Of a stretch of 64,000 nt of DNA, positions 1 through 9,449 are shown in pieces. Source of the DNA: UBA9647 sp963739335. Its GTDB lineage: Bacteria; Bacteroidota; Ignavibacteria; UBA10030. Location: NCBI GenBank assembly GCA_963739335.1, contig CAVUAC010000052.1, positions 62,001 through 126,000 on the forward strand, read 5' to 3'. The stretch's first letter is position 1; every line of letters begins with the position of its first letter. The translations under genes were made by a program, and so were the position numbers. Under the pieces are notes generated by a model. That model was not told the origin of the DNA. It did no database searches and was given only the letters and a program-made list of their open reading frames with translations.

Positions 1-533
1 AGCTCGTAAGTGAACATCAGATTTGCGAGTTTCGACTGCGCGTAAGCTTTCATGGGGTTGAAGTTCTGTTCCAGCCCCAGGTCGTCGAAATTGATCGTTC
101 CGTACCGATGAGTTTGCGAACTGACGTTAATGACGCGTGCCGCTGGGGGAGCCTTCAGCTGATCGAGTAGCAAATTCGCCAGGAGGAAATATGTGAGATG
201 GTTTACTGCAAAGGTCGTTTCGATATTGTCAGCGGTAAGTTTCAGGCTGGGGTTGATTGCTCCGGCGTTGTTTACAAGCACATCAATGTGCGAGTGTCGT
301 GTCTCGATGTCAGCAGCCAGTTCCTTAATTTGATCTTGAGAGGAAAGGTCAGCCACGAAGAGTTCTGCTGCGGCGTCTTTGGTTTTCGAACGGATCTCTC
401 GGAGCGTGGCCTCGCCTTTTTCCCTGTTTCGACAAACCAACAGAACGGTAGCCCCCATCTCTGAGAGCGCCCGGGCCGTGACTTTCCCTATTCCCGAACT
501 GGCACCGGTCACCACACAGACTTTGTTCTTCAT
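1..533 (-). CDS. Short-chain dehydrogenase/reductase, 3' end cut by window edge
   Basis: The reverse strand reads from ATG at 533 off the left edge, giving about 177 residues of a classical short-chain dehydrogenase. Visible are the Rossmann cofactor motif TGASSGIG near residue 9, LVNNAG near residue 85, the catalytic serine in INVSSQ, and the active-site pair in YAQSK. The order and spacing are those of retinol-dehydrogenase-like NAD(P)H oxidoreductases, and the missing part is only the C-terminal substrate loop. The substrate cannot be deduced. It is transcribed away from the glycosidase run, and the 180 bp between them must hold two divergent promoters. Family assignment is firm; the physiological role is unknown. 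Confidence 0.88.
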   Translation of the reverse strand, partial: MKNKVCVVTGASSGIGKVTARALSEMGATVLLVCRNREKGEATLREIRSKTKDAAAELFVADLSSQDQIKELAADIETRHSHIDVLVNNAGAINPSLKLTADNIETTFAVNHLTYFLLANLLLDQLKAPPAARVINVSSQTHRYGTINFDDLGLEQNFNPMKAYAQSKLANLMFTYE

Positions 534-554
534 CGTTTCCACAGGCAAAATGTA

Positions 555-583
555 TTGATTAACTGGTTATTGTTCCATAACAT
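555..583 (+). promoter_or_regulatory. Candidate promoter of the fucosidase gene run
   Basis: In the divergent gap there is TTGATT at 555-560 and TAACAT at 578-583, separated by 17 bases. Each hexamer matches the sigma-70 consensus at four of six positions. It lies about 130 bp upstream of the GH29 start. This is a pattern match only; FCB-group bacteria often use a different consensus. Confidence 0.25.
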
Positions 584-713
584 TGTTCGAGATTTTCAAC
601 ATCTCTCCGGCTATCCAGCTCGAAGACTTCGACGCAAACAACGCATTGCCTGCCGATGTTCGATCGTGGCATTTCTGGCCTTTCCCATTCCACCACGTAA
701 GGAGAGCCTGCCC

Positions 714-2774
714 ATGAGATACCTATCCGTATTCTTCCTAGTTTCCTTCTGCATCGCTCAACCTCAACAATCCGTCGTGAAAGACTATCTTCACGAATCA
801 AAGGCGCAGTATGAGGCGCGTATGGCCTGGTGGAGCGAGGCCCGATTCGGGATGTTCATTCACTGGGGACTCTACTCCATTCCGGCCGGCGAGTGGAAGG
901 GGAGCACCAATCACGCAGAATGGATTCGCACAACAGCACAAATCCCCCTAACAGAATACGGCAAATTCGTGGGACAATTCAATCCCGTGAAGTTCAACGC
1001 CGCCGAATGGGTGCGGATGGCGAAGAACGCGGGAATGAAGTACATCACCATCACCTCGAAGCACCATGACGGATTCTGCCTGTTTGATTCGAAATATACT
1101 GATTTTGACGTGATGTCGACGCCGTTCAAGCGGGACATCCTCAAAGAACTGGCGGATGCGTGTCACAAAGAAGGGATCAAGATGTGCTGGTATCATTCCA
1201 TCATGGACTGGCATCATCCCGACTATCTCCCTCGCCGGGAATGGGAAAAGGACCGTCCTACGGACGGAGCAGATTTCGATCGCTACGTGCAGCACATGAA
1301 AAACCAGCTCAAAGAGCTTCTCACCAACTACGGTGAGATAAGCGTTCTGTGGTTTGATGGAGAATGGGAATCGACCTGGAACACAAAGTATGGGTCGGAA
1401 CTCTACAACTACGTGCGAAGCCTCCAGCCGAATATCATCATCAACAACCGTGTCGGAGCCGGGCGCTCGGGGATGGAGGGTTTCACGAAAGCCGGAGAGT
1501 TCGCGGGCGATTTCGGAACACCCGAGCAGGAAATCCCGGCGACGGGAATGCCCGGACTGTATTGGGAAACATGCATGACGATGAACAACAACTGGGGATA
1601 CAACAAGCACGATGATCACTGGAAGTCGACAGAAGATTTGATACGAAAGCTCGCAGACATTGCTTCGAAGGGGGGCAACTTCCTCCTGAATGTCGGTCCG
1701 ACCTCCGAAGGTGTATTCCCCGCGCCGAGCATCGAACGTCTTCGGCAGATCGGTGATTGGATGAAGGTTAATGGCGAGGCGATCTATTCGACGAAGGCAA
1801 GCCCCTTCAGAAACCTTGCATGGGGTCGTTGTACACAGAAGCCCATCGATGGTGGAGCAAGGCTCTATCTTCATGTCTTCGCCTGGCCAGTTGATGGAAA
1901 GCTGGTCGTGCCGGGTATTCTCAGCCAGGCAAAGCAAGCGTATTTGCTTTCGGATTCAAGACATTCACCGCTTTCGGTGAATCGGCAGGAGGATGCGCTC
2001 GTCGTCACCGTGCCGACGAAGGCACCGGATGCCATCAGCAGCGTTGTCGTGCTCGATGTCGTCGGAAACGTTGATGTCACGAGCCCACCGAAGATCAGCG
2101 CGAAGTTCGACATTTTTGTGAACACACTCGATGTTTCGGTGACATCGGAGCGTGAGAACATCGAGCTTCGGTACACGCTCGATGGGAGTGTTCCCTCGAC
2201 CAGTTCGAGTCTGGTAAGCGGTCCAATCAGGTTGTCATCGACAACGACGGTTACTGCACGATGTTTCCGTGATGAAAAACCGGTCAGCGGGCCCGTGTCG
2301 GCGACATTCACGAAGGCAAATCCAACTCCCGCTGTCAAGGTTGACGGTCTCGTCAGCGGGATTCAGTACGTATACTATGAAGGCGATTGGAATGTTCTAC
2401 CCGACTTCACAAAACTGAAACCGGTGAAACAAGGAACCCTTGCGGCGTTTGATCTTTCTCCGAGGAATCTCCCGGAGTACTTTGGCCTGGAGTATACGGG
2501 ATATGTTCAGGTCCCTGAGGAAGGAGTCTACGCATTCTTCACTGATTCTGACGACGGCAGTCGATTGTATATCGGAGACAAGATGATTGTCGACAATGAC
2601 GGTCTTCACGGGATGGTTGAGGAGAGAGGCGTCATTGCTCTTTCTGCCGGGTTGCATCCGATCCGGGTACAGTTTTTCCAGAAGAGCGGCGGCAGGGATT
2701 TGAAGGTTTCGCTTGAAGGACCCAGCGCTGAGAAGCAGGTAATTCCAGGGACGATGCTTTTCCATCAAAAGTAA
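714..2774 (+). CDS. Secreted GH29 alpha-L-fucosidase with PA14 domain
   Basis: Exported alpha-L-fucosidase that removes terminal fucose from glycans. Start chosen at ATG 714: AAGGAGAG lies 7 bases upstream and the protein then opens with a signal peptide (MRYLSVFFLVSFCIAQ); the longer frame from 555 has no such features. The 686-residue product carries the GH29 barrel (about 25-400), with FGMFIHWG at the entry, the histidine pair in SKHHDGF, and the likely nucleophile Asp215 in LWFDGEWE. A chitobiase C-terminal-type Ig module (about 460-535, with RYTLDGSVP) and a PA14 domain (about 545-686, with SDDGSRLYIGD) follow and probably bind carbohydrate. It heads a same-strand run of glycosidases separated by short gaps. 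Linkage specificity cannot be read from the sequence. Confidence 0.93.
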   Translation: MRYLSVFFLVSFCIAQPQQSVVKDYLHESKAQYEARMAWWSEARFGMFIHWGLYSIPAGEWKGSTNHAEWIRTTAQIPLTEYGKFVGQFNPVKFNAAEWVRMAKNAGMKYITITSKHHDGFCLFDSKYTDFDVMSTPFKRDILKELADACHKEGIKMCWYHSIMDWHHPDYLPRREWEKDRPTDGADFDRYVQHMKNQLKELLTNYGEISVLWFDGEWESTWNTKYGSELYNYVRSLQPNIIINNRVGAGRSGMEGFTKAGEFAGDFGTPEQEIPATGMPGLYWETCMTMNNNWGYNKHDDHWKSTEDLIRKLADIASKGGNFLLNVGPTSEGVFPAPSIERLRQIGDWMKVNGEAIYSTKASPFRNLAWGRCTQKPIDGGARLYLHVFAWPVDGKLVVPGILSQAKQAYLLSDSRHSPLSVNRQEDALVVTVPTKAPDAISSVVVLDVVGNVDVTSPPKISAKFDIFVNTLDVSVTSERENIELRYTLDGSVPSTSSSLVSGPIRLSSTTTVTARCFRDEKPVSGPVSATFTKANPTPAVKVDGLVSGIQYVYYEGDWNVLPDFTKLKPVKQGTLAAFDLSPRNLPEYFGLEYTGYVQVPEEGVYAFFTDSDDGSRLYIGDKMIVDNDGLHGMVEERGVIALSAGLHPIRVQFFQKSGGRDLKVSLEGPSAEKQVIPGTMLFHQK

Positions 2775-2826
2775 TTCATCGATCGGTGCCAGCTTGCTCA
2801 ACGTGACTTCTTTTTTTCGAAGAACG

Positions 2827-5193
2827 ATGGATAGACACGCCCTTTCTCTCGGTGTACTGCTCTCAGTTGTTAGCACCGCGCCGCTCTATTCTCAAAGCAA
2901 GCCCCGAGTCTCTGCGGTGAAACAAATGACAAACATCATTCCCAAGCCGACGAGACTAGAGGCTAAAGCTGGTTCATTCCTGCTTACGCCCGCGACGCTG
3001 ATTTTCTGGCCGGATGATCGCCTGGGTCAGAAGATGGTCGCCGGATATCTGGCTGGACGGCTAAGCACGGTAACGGGGTATGAGCTGAGAGTCGGAAATG
3101 ATGTGGGGGGAGCAAAAGCGCTCATCTGTTTGACCGCGGCGAGCGATTCTGGACTGGGAAATGAGGGCTACGTCGTCGATGTCGCACACGATAGTATTCG
3201 GATTAGTGCCAATTCACGTCCTGGCTTCTTCTATGGTGTCCAGAGCCTGCTTCAACTCCTCCCGCCCGAGGTGTTCAACCCCAGGCGTGTGGTCAATGTG
3301 CGCTGGTCCATTCCTTGTGTCCACATCAAAGACTCCCCGCGCTTCAAATGGCGTGGGATGCACCTGGACGTCAGTCGCCACTTCCTGCCGAAAGCCTTCA
3401 TCAAGACGTACATCGACATGCTAGCGATGCACAAGTTGAATGTCTTCCACTGGCATCTGACCGACGACCAGGGCTGGAGGATCGAGATCAAGAAGCATCC
3501 GAGACTCACGGAAGTCGGGGCTTGGAGGGTGGATCGCGAAAGCCAGCCCTGGAGCTATCGGGACCCACAGCGTCCCGGCGAAAGAGTGACCTACGGCGGA
3601 TTCTACACGCAGGATGAGATCAGAGAGATCGTGAGCTACGCGGCTGACAGGAACATCACGATCATCCCTGAGATCGAAATGCCGGCACACACAACGGCGC
3701 TCCTGGCCGCGTACCCACAGTTCTCTTGCACGGGTGGTCCATTCACGGTTCCTCCTGGAGGCGTATGGCCCATCACGGACATCTTCTGTGCGGGCAATGA
3801 CAGCACGTTTCTATTCCTTCAGGATATCCTGACCGAAGTGATGGACCTTTTCCCAAGCGACTTCATCCACATTGGCGGCGATGAAGCCGACAAGAAAGAG
3901 TGGAGGGTCTGCCCGAAGTGTCAGGCGAGGATCAAGGCCGAGCATTTGAAGGATGAGTCCGAGCTCCAGAGTTACTTTGTTCAGCGGATTGAGAAGTTTC
4001 TGAATTCAAAGAACCGACGCCTCATCGGATGGGATGAGATCCTGGAGGGGGGAGTTGCTCCGAATGCTGCGGTGATGTCGTGGCGCGGAACGGAGGGTGG
4101 CATCGCGGCTGCTCGCCAGGGACACGATGCCGTCATGACGCCCGGCTCTCACTGCTACTTCAACGGCTATCAAGGGAAGGAGGAGCTTGAGCCACTAGCT
4201 GGCGGAGGGTATCTCCCGGTGAGTAAAGTATATTCCTATGAGCCCGTACCAGACAGCCTCACACAATCCGAAGCGCAGCACATCCTGGGGGCGCAGGGTT
4301 GTTTGTGGGGTGAGTTCATCCCGACGCCCGAGCAGGCTGAATACATGGTCCTTCCTCGACTGGCTGCGCTATCAGAAGTTGTCTGGTCGTCAAAAGAAAA
4401 TCGGAACTGGAATGACTTTGCCGGCCGCCTGGAACTTCAGATGAAGCGATATGAGGCTTGCGGCTACAACTATGCAAGGAGCGCATACCTTGTCACGATT
4501 TCGCCAAGCGTAGATTCGGTGAAGAAGCGAATATCCCTGGCGCTCGCCAATGACATGAACTATCCTGCGATTTACTACACACTCGATGGGAGCGATCCTA
4601 CCGCCTCTTCTCGCCGATACGCGAAGCCAATAACTGTTTCAAGGACATCGACGATCAAAGCAGGATCGTTTTCCGGAAGAAGGCTCCTCGGAAAGGTCAC
4701 CACACAGACAGTCCACATTCACAAGGCATCCTTCAAACATATCCGACTTCAGTATCCTTACGAGAAGTATACTGGTGGTGGCGAATATGGGCTGGTCAAC
4801 GGTGTGCGCGGTTCGTTATCTTTCAGCGACGGTAACTGGCAGGGCTTTCATCAAGCGGATCTCGATGCTGTGGTGGATCTCGGCAAGACAACTCGGCTCT
4901 CCAGAATTGCAGCGAGCTTTCTCGAGAACACGGGTTCGTGGATCTTTTTCCCCAGGGCTGTCGAATTCTCTACCTCTGATGATGGAAATAGGTTCCTCAC
5001 GGTAGCCAGTTTCGAAGAGCCGGTTCCGACTGCCTATCGCCAGACATCGATCAAGGAGTTCTCACAGAAGCTCTCGAAGGTGAAGGCGCGATTCGTTCGC
5101 GTCCTCGCCAGGAACGTCGGCCTTTGTCCGGATTGGCACGTGGGGAGAGGGGACAAAGCGTGGCTGTTTATCGATGAAATCGTTGTTGAATAG
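2827..5193 (+). CDS. Secreted GH20 beta-N-acetylhexosaminidase (first copy)
   Basis: Exo-beta-N-acetylglucosaminidase/galactosaminidase of family GH20. ATG 2827 gives a clean signal peptide (MDRHALSLGVLLSVVSTAP); an upstream TTG at 2794 is possible. The 788 residues comprise a GH20b domain (about 40-160, IIPKPTRLE opening), the catalytic barrel (about 165-520) with KLNVFHWHLTDDQGWR and the catalytic Asp352-Glu353 pair in HIGGDEADK, a chitobiase C-terminal-type module (YYTLDGSDP, about 582-620), and a discoidin-like module from about 650 to the end. Substrate-assisted catalysis by the Asp-Glu pair is known for the family. A second GH20 lies at 30500 with a different C-terminal module. The gap from the GH29 stop is about 50 bp, consistent with one operon. 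Confidence 0.94.
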   Translation: MDRHALSLGVLLSVVSTAPLYSQSKPRVSAVKQMTNIIPKPTRLEAKAGSFLLTPATLIFWPDDRLGQKMVAGYLAGRLSTVTGYELRVGNDVGGAKALICLTAASDSGLGNEGYVVDVAHDSIRISANSRPGFFYGVQSLLQLLPPEVFNPRRVVNVRWSIPCVHIKDSPRFKWRGMHLDVSRHFLPKAFIKTYIDMLAMHKLNVFHWHLTDDQGWRIEIKKHPRLTEVGAWRVDRESQPWSYRDPQRPGERVTYGGFYTQDEIREIVSYAADRNITIIPEIEMPAHTTALLAAYPQFSCTGGPFTVPPGGVWPITDIFCAGNDSTFLFLQDILTEVMDLFPSDFIHIGGDEADKKEWRVCPKCQARIKAEHLKDESELQSYFVQRIEKFLNSKNRRLIGWDEILEGGVAPNAAVMSWRGTEGGIAAARQGHDAVMTPGSHCYFNGYQGKEELEPLAGGGYLPVSKVYSYEPVPDSLTQSEAQHILGAQGCLWGEFIPTPEQAEYMVLPRLAALSEVVWSSKENRNWNDFAGRLELQMKRYEACGYNYARSAYLVTISPSVDSVKKRISLALANDMNYPAIYYTLDGSDPTASSRRYAKPITVSRTSTIKAGSFSGRRLLGKVTTQTVHIHKASFKHIRLQYPYEKYTGGGEYGLVNGVRGSLSFSDGNWQGFHQADLDAVVDLGKTTRLSRIAASFLENTGSWIFFPRAVEFSTSDDGNRFLTVASFEEPVPTAYRQTSIKEFSQKLSKVKARFVRVLARNVGLCPDWHVGRGDKAWLFIDEIVVE

Positions 5194-5220
5194 CTCTTAC
5201 AGTCTCCCCGAGTGAATGAA

Positions 5221-7563
5221 ATGACTTCTTCATTGAGGCGATTCGTTTGGCTGTCGTTTCTCCTGCCCGCCGTGGCCTTTGGGAATACTGGCGGCGATCT
5301 CAACTCGAAGGATTCCGGCAGAGTACACGACCTTCGCTTCACTTCTCTCGCCAAGAGCTGGGACGAAGGGATCCCCCTTGGCAACGGTATGATCGGCGCC
5401 CTTGTTTGGCAGCGGGACAGCGTCCTGCGCATCTCTCTGGACCGTGCAGATTTGTGGGATTTGCGGAAGGTCAAAGAATTCGAAGGTCTGGAGTTCCGGT
5501 TTGCATGGGTTGTCGAACAGGCGCTATCTGGCGACTACAACCGCGTTCACGAAATGGGCGATGTGCCGTATGATCGCGATGCTGCACCGACAAAACTCCC
5601 AGGTGCTGCGCTGGATATCCCGATCCCCGACATCAAAGATGTCGAGTCGGTTGAACTCCAACTACAGGACGCATTGTGCATTGTCAAGTGGAAAAACGGC
5701 GTTAGATTTGAGACATTTGTGCATGCGACTGAGCCCGTCGGCTGGTTCCGCATAAAAGGCCTTCGTTCAATGATTGATCCATGCATCATTCCTCCGCCAT
5801 ATGCGCTGATCGACAGTTCAAAGGAAGCCGGCAACAGTGGGCCGGGAGGTAGTGACCTTCGCCGCTTGGGCTATCCTCCACCCAGAATCCTCGAACGCAT
5901 CTTTGACGCTCGTCGTCATCGGGTGCGCTATCACCAGGATGGCTGGAATGGATTCTCATACACTGTGCAACTGGAGTGGTCGTACGACGCAGACAATACC
6001 CTCACCGGTTTTTGGTCCATCCAGCCGAACGAGCCTTACTTGCTGCGGGAACCTCATAAAGCTTTCACGGTCACGTGGAAGCCATCGTCCTTCGATGAAG
6101 ATCTCAAGACGCATAAAGTATGGTGGCAACGGTTTTGGAGTCAATCCTCCATCCAGCTTCCTGATTCTGTTATCGAAACACAGTGGTATCGTGAGATGTA
6201 CAAATTTGGAAGTGCATCTCGTCGCGGTGCTCCCCCCATCACCTTGCAGGCCGTGTGGACAGCCGACAATGGTCGCCTTCCGCCCTGGAAAGGGGACTTC
6301 CATCACGATTTGAACACGCAACTCAGCTATTGGCCGTGCTACAGCGGCAATCATCTCGAGGAAGGCCTCGCATTCCTCGATTGGCTGTGGTGGTGCAGGC
6401 CAGTCGCGGAGCAATACACGCGGACATATTTCGGCACGACGGGCCTGGATTTCCCCGGCGTATCGACCCTCACCGGTGAGCCGATGGGTGGGTGGATTCA
6501 GTACTCTCTTTCGCCCACGGTCTCCGCATGGCTGGCGCAGCATTTTTATCTCCACTGGCGCTACAGTATGGACAGGACGTTTCTGAGAGATCGCGCCTAT
6601 CCCTGGATACGAGCTGTCGCCATTCATTTAGACGAATTGTCGGTGCGCGACAGTCTGGGGAGAAGGAAGCTTCCGCTGAGTTCCTCTCCAGAGATCAACG
6701 ACAACCGTGTGGATGCCTGGTTCCGATCGATGACGAACTACGATGTCGCTCTCGTTCGCTGGCTATACACTGCAGCAGAAGAGCTCGCTCTCGAGTTGGG
6801 CAACAAGAAAGAGGCAAAGCGCTGGAAGGCCATGCAATCAGAATGGCCGCAGCTGGCAGTTTCACCAATGAATAGCAAGCTGCTCGTGGCACCGGGATAT
6901 GAGCTGAAAGAATCCCATCGCCACTTCTCGCACCTTATGGCAATCCATCCTCTTGGATTGCTCGATTGGGATCGCGGGGAGAACGACAGGCGCATTATCT
7001 CGGCTTCTCTGGCCGACCTCGAGCGGCTCGGAACTGACTGGTGGTGTGGATACTCCTACGCATGGCTCGGCAGCATGTGGGCGCGGGCCCGCAACGGCGA
7101 CAAGGCGGCGGATGCTCTCCGGACATTCGCGACGTGTTTCTGTCTTCCGAACAGCTTCCATGTTAATGGTGACCAATCGGGGACCGGCAAATCGAAATTC
7201 ACCTACAGGCCATTCACTTTGGAAGGCAACTTCGCGTGCGCGCAGGGCATTCAGGAAATGCTTCTTCAAAGCCATAATGGAGTTCTAAGGATCTTTCCTG
7301 CAGTTCCAGCGTCGTGGAAGGATGTTTCGTTCACCGGTTTCCGAGCAGAAGGGGCGTTTCTCGTTTCTGCTGAACGACGGGATGGGCAGACAAGCGTCGT
7401 GAGGGTGGTCTCGGAAAAAGGGGGGAAGGTCAGAATGGCCGATCCGTTTGCAGGTCGAAAAGTGAGCACGAAGAAAAAGGGTATCAACAGCCTCCATTTC
7501 AACGATGACCGCATCGAGTTTGACTCGAAGCCCGGAGCCTCGGTTGAATTTGTTCTTCAATGA
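5221..7563 (+). CDS. GH95-like secreted glycosidase (probable alpha-fucosidase)
   Basis: A 780-residue exported protein of the (alpha/alpha)6 glycosidase type most like GH95 inverting alpha-L-fucosidases and L-galactosidases. After the signal peptide (MTSSLRRFVWLSFLLPAVAFG) comes the N-terminal sandwich domain with WDEGIPLGNGMIGA, the usual GH95 opening. The helical domain carries SHRHFSHLMAIHP near residue 565, TDWWCGYSYAWLGSMWAR and GIQEMLLQSHNGVLRIFPA, all with clear GH95 counterparts. The region normally holding the GH95 nucleophile Asn/Asp cluster is divergent, so specificity is uncertain. ATG 5221 is preferred; GTG 5212 is in frame. Its stop overlaps the upstream-most ATG of the GH35 frame (ATGA at 7560), indicating translational coupling. 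Confidence 0.82.
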   Translation: MTSSLRRFVWLSFLLPAVAFGNTGGDLNSKDSGRVHDLRFTSLAKSWDEGIPLGNGMIGALVWQRDSVLRISLDRADLWDLRKVKEFEGLEFRFAWVVEQALSGDYNRVHEMGDVPYDRDAAPTKLPGAALDIPIPDIKDVESVELQLQDALCIVKWKNGVRFETFVHATEPVGWFRIKGLRSMIDPCIIPPPYALIDSSKEAGNSGPGGSDLRRLGYPPPRILERIFDARRHRVRYHQDGWNGFSYTVQLEWSYDADNTLTGFWSIQPNEPYLLREPHKAFTVTWKPSSFDEDLKTHKVWWQRFWSQSSIQLPDSVIETQWYREMYKFGSASRRGAPPITLQAVWTADNGRLPPWKGDFHHDLNTQLSYWPCYSGNHLEEGLAFLDWLWWCRPVAEQYTRTYFGTTGLDFPGVSTLTGEPMGGWIQYSLSPTVSAWLAQHFYLHWRYSMDRTFLRDRAYPWIRAVAIHLDELSVRDSLGRRKLPLSSSPEINDNRVDAWFRSMTNYDVALVRWLYTAAEELALELGNKKEAKRWKAMQSEWPQLAVSPMNSKLLVAPGYELKESHRHFSHLMAIHPLGLLDWDRGENDRRIISASLADLERLGTDWWCGYSYAWLGSMWARARNGDKAADALRTFATCFCLPNSFHVNGDQSGTGKSKFTYRPFTLEGNFACAQGIQEMLLQSHNGVLRIFPAVPASWKDVSFTGFRAEGAFLVSAERRDGQTSVVRVVSEKGGKVRMADPFAGRKVSTKKKGINSLHFNDDRIEFDSKPGASVEFVLQ

Positions 7564-7586
7564 CAAGACACGATATGGCTCGTACT

Positions 7587-9416
7587 ATGAGACTACTCAG
7601 AATTGTACTCCTCATGCTCTTCGTTTGTCAGAGCGATCTCTTCACGCAGCAAGTGAAGCACGTGTTTGCCCTCGGCGAGAAGGATTTTCTTCTGGACGGC
7701 AAACCGTTTCAGATCATTGCCGGTGAGATGCACTTCGCGCGGATTCCACGGCAGTACTGGCGTCATCGTCTGCAAATGGCGCACGCAATGGGCCTGAATA
7801 CTATCGCGACCTACGTCTTCTGGAATTTCCACGAGCCGCTGCCCGGGAAATTCGACTTCTCAACGGAGAACCATGATATCGCCAGCTTCATCCGAATGGC
7901 GAAGGAAGAAGGCCTGTGGGTGATCGTGCGTCCCGGTCCCTATGCGTGTGCTGAGTGGGAGTTCGGTGGATATCCGTGGTGGCTTCTGAAGGAGAAGGAT
8001 TTACTCGTGAGAAGCAACGATCCGCGCTTTCTGAGAGCTTGTGACCGTTATCTTAGAGAACTTGGGAGGGAAATCGGATCGCTGCAGGTCACTCACGGCG
8101 GCCCGATTCTGATGGTCCAGGTTGAGAACGAGTACGGCTCGTATGGCAACGACAAGAAGTTCATGGGAAACATGCGCGACATGATGGTTGCGGCAGGCTT
8201 TGATGTCCCGTTGTTTACCGCAGACGGTCCGTATCAGTGTAAGGCAGGATACTTGCCGGGGGTCCTTCCCGCCATCAACGGAGAAGAAAACCCGAAATCA
8301 CTTCGTGATACGGTCAACAAGTACCACGATGGCAAAGGGCCGTACTTCATCCCCGAATTCTATCCTGGTTGGCTCGATAGCTGGGGAGAGAAACACAGCG
8401 TCGTGCCGGTTCAGAGCTTTCTTGGCAAGTACGATACGCTGCTGATGGAAGGGGCTTCCGTCAGTTTCTACATGTTCCACGGCGGCACAACATTTGGGTT
8501 TATGAACGGTGCAAACTACAACCGGGAGCATCCCATCCTTCCTCAGCCGAGCACGTACGATTACGATGCGCCTCTCGACGAAGCCGGTCGACCGACGCCG
8601 AAGTACTTCGCCATCAGGGAAGTGATTGCCAAACATCTTGGCTCGGATGTCAAACTGCCGCCAGTGCCTTCTGTGAATAAGACCATTGCGATTCCTGCAA
8701 TCAAGCTCTCGGAGGTGTCAAATCTCTATGCTCTTCTCGGGACGCCGAGGCGATCAGAGCGTCCTCTCTCGATGGAGGACCTGAATCAGGGATACGGATA
8801 CATTCTCTATCGAACGACAGTGAAGAATCCGGTCACAGGACTCCTGAGGATCAATGGATTGCGTGACTACGCTGTGGTGCTCGTGAACAAGCATCGTGTG
8901 GCGATCCTGGATCGAAGAATCGCACAGGACTCGGTCGAAACAGCTATCACGGATCCGAACTCGACACTCGATATCTTTGTCGAGAATATTGGAAGGATCA
9001 ACTACGGTAAGCGGATGACGGATAATCGGAAAGGGATCATTGGGGGAGTTGTGATGGCCGGAGAAGAACTCAAAGGTTGGGAAATCTACGGCCTCCCGTT
9101 TGATCGCATCGGTGATTTGCGGTTCGCAGGAAAGGTCCTGGATGGTTTGCCTGTACTGCGAAAGGGATCGTTCAATCTGAGCGAAACCGGCGACACGTAC
9201 CTGGACATGCGTGATTGGGGAAAAGGCAGCGTGTGGGTGAATGGTCGTCATCTGGGAAGATACTGGTACATCGGTGCTCAACAGACTCTCTACGTTCCTG
9301 CGCCGTGGCTGAGAAGAGGGAACAACGAGATTGTAGTTTTCGAACAGATCAAATCTGCCCAGGACGAAATCGAAGGTATTACTACGGCTATCATTGACCA
9401 ACTGAGGAATCCTTAG
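7587..9416 (+). CDS. Secreted GH35 beta-galactosidase
   Basis: Exported retaining beta-galactosidase of family GH35, expected to remove terminal galactose exposed after defucosylation. I place the start at ATG 7587, which begins a signal peptide (MRLLRIVLLMLFVCQS); in-frame ATGs at 7560 and 7575 are possible, and 7560 overlaps the previous stop. The 609 residues show the GH35 barrel opening with IAGEMHFARIPRQYW, the acid/base Glu182 in QVENEYGSYG, and the probable nucleophile Glu257 in IPEFYPGWLDSWG, followed by jelly-roll modules with GSVWVNGRHLGRYW near the C-terminus. Length and motif order are normal for bacterial GH35. Confidence 0.94.
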   Translation: MRLLRIVLLMLFVCQSDLFTQQVKHVFALGEKDFLLDGKPFQIIAGEMHFARIPRQYWRHRLQMAHAMGLNTIATYVFWNFHEPLPGKFDFSTENHDIASFIRMAKEEGLWVIVRPGPYACAEWEFGGYPWWLLKEKDLLVRSNDPRFLRACDRYLRELGREIGSLQVTHGGPILMVQVENEYGSYGNDKKFMGNMRDMMVAAGFDVPLFTADGPYQCKAGYLPGVLPAINGEENPKSLRDTVNKYHDGKGPYFIPEFYPGWLDSWGEKHSVVPVQSFLGKYDTLLMEGASVSFYMFHGGTTFGFMNGANYNREHPILPQPSTYDYDAPLDEAGRPTPKYFAIREVIAKHLGSDVKLPPVPSVNKTIAIPAIKLSEVSNLYALLGTPRRSERPLSMEDLNQGYGYILYRTTVKNPVTGLLRINGLRDYAVVLVNKHRVAILDRRIAQDSVETAITDPNSTLDIFVENIGRINYGKRMTDNRKGIIGGVVMAGEELKGWEIYGLPFDRIGDLRFAGKVLDGLPVLRKGSFNLSETGDTYLDMRDWGKGSVWVNGRHLGRYWYIGAQQTLYVPAPWLRRGNNEIVVFEQIKSAQDEIEGITTAIIDQLRNP

Positions 9417-9449
9417 CGGATGTTCCATGGCAAGCGAACGGGTGTCTCT

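Noticed and set aside
555..713. N-terminal extension of the GH29 protein by 53 residues
   Set aside because: The extension is not signal-like and the good ribosome site and signal peptide occur at 714.
948..1937. Long reverse-strand frame of 329 codons
   Set aside because: It lies fully opposite the GH29 gene, has no start signal or recognisable motif, and is a codon-bias shadow.
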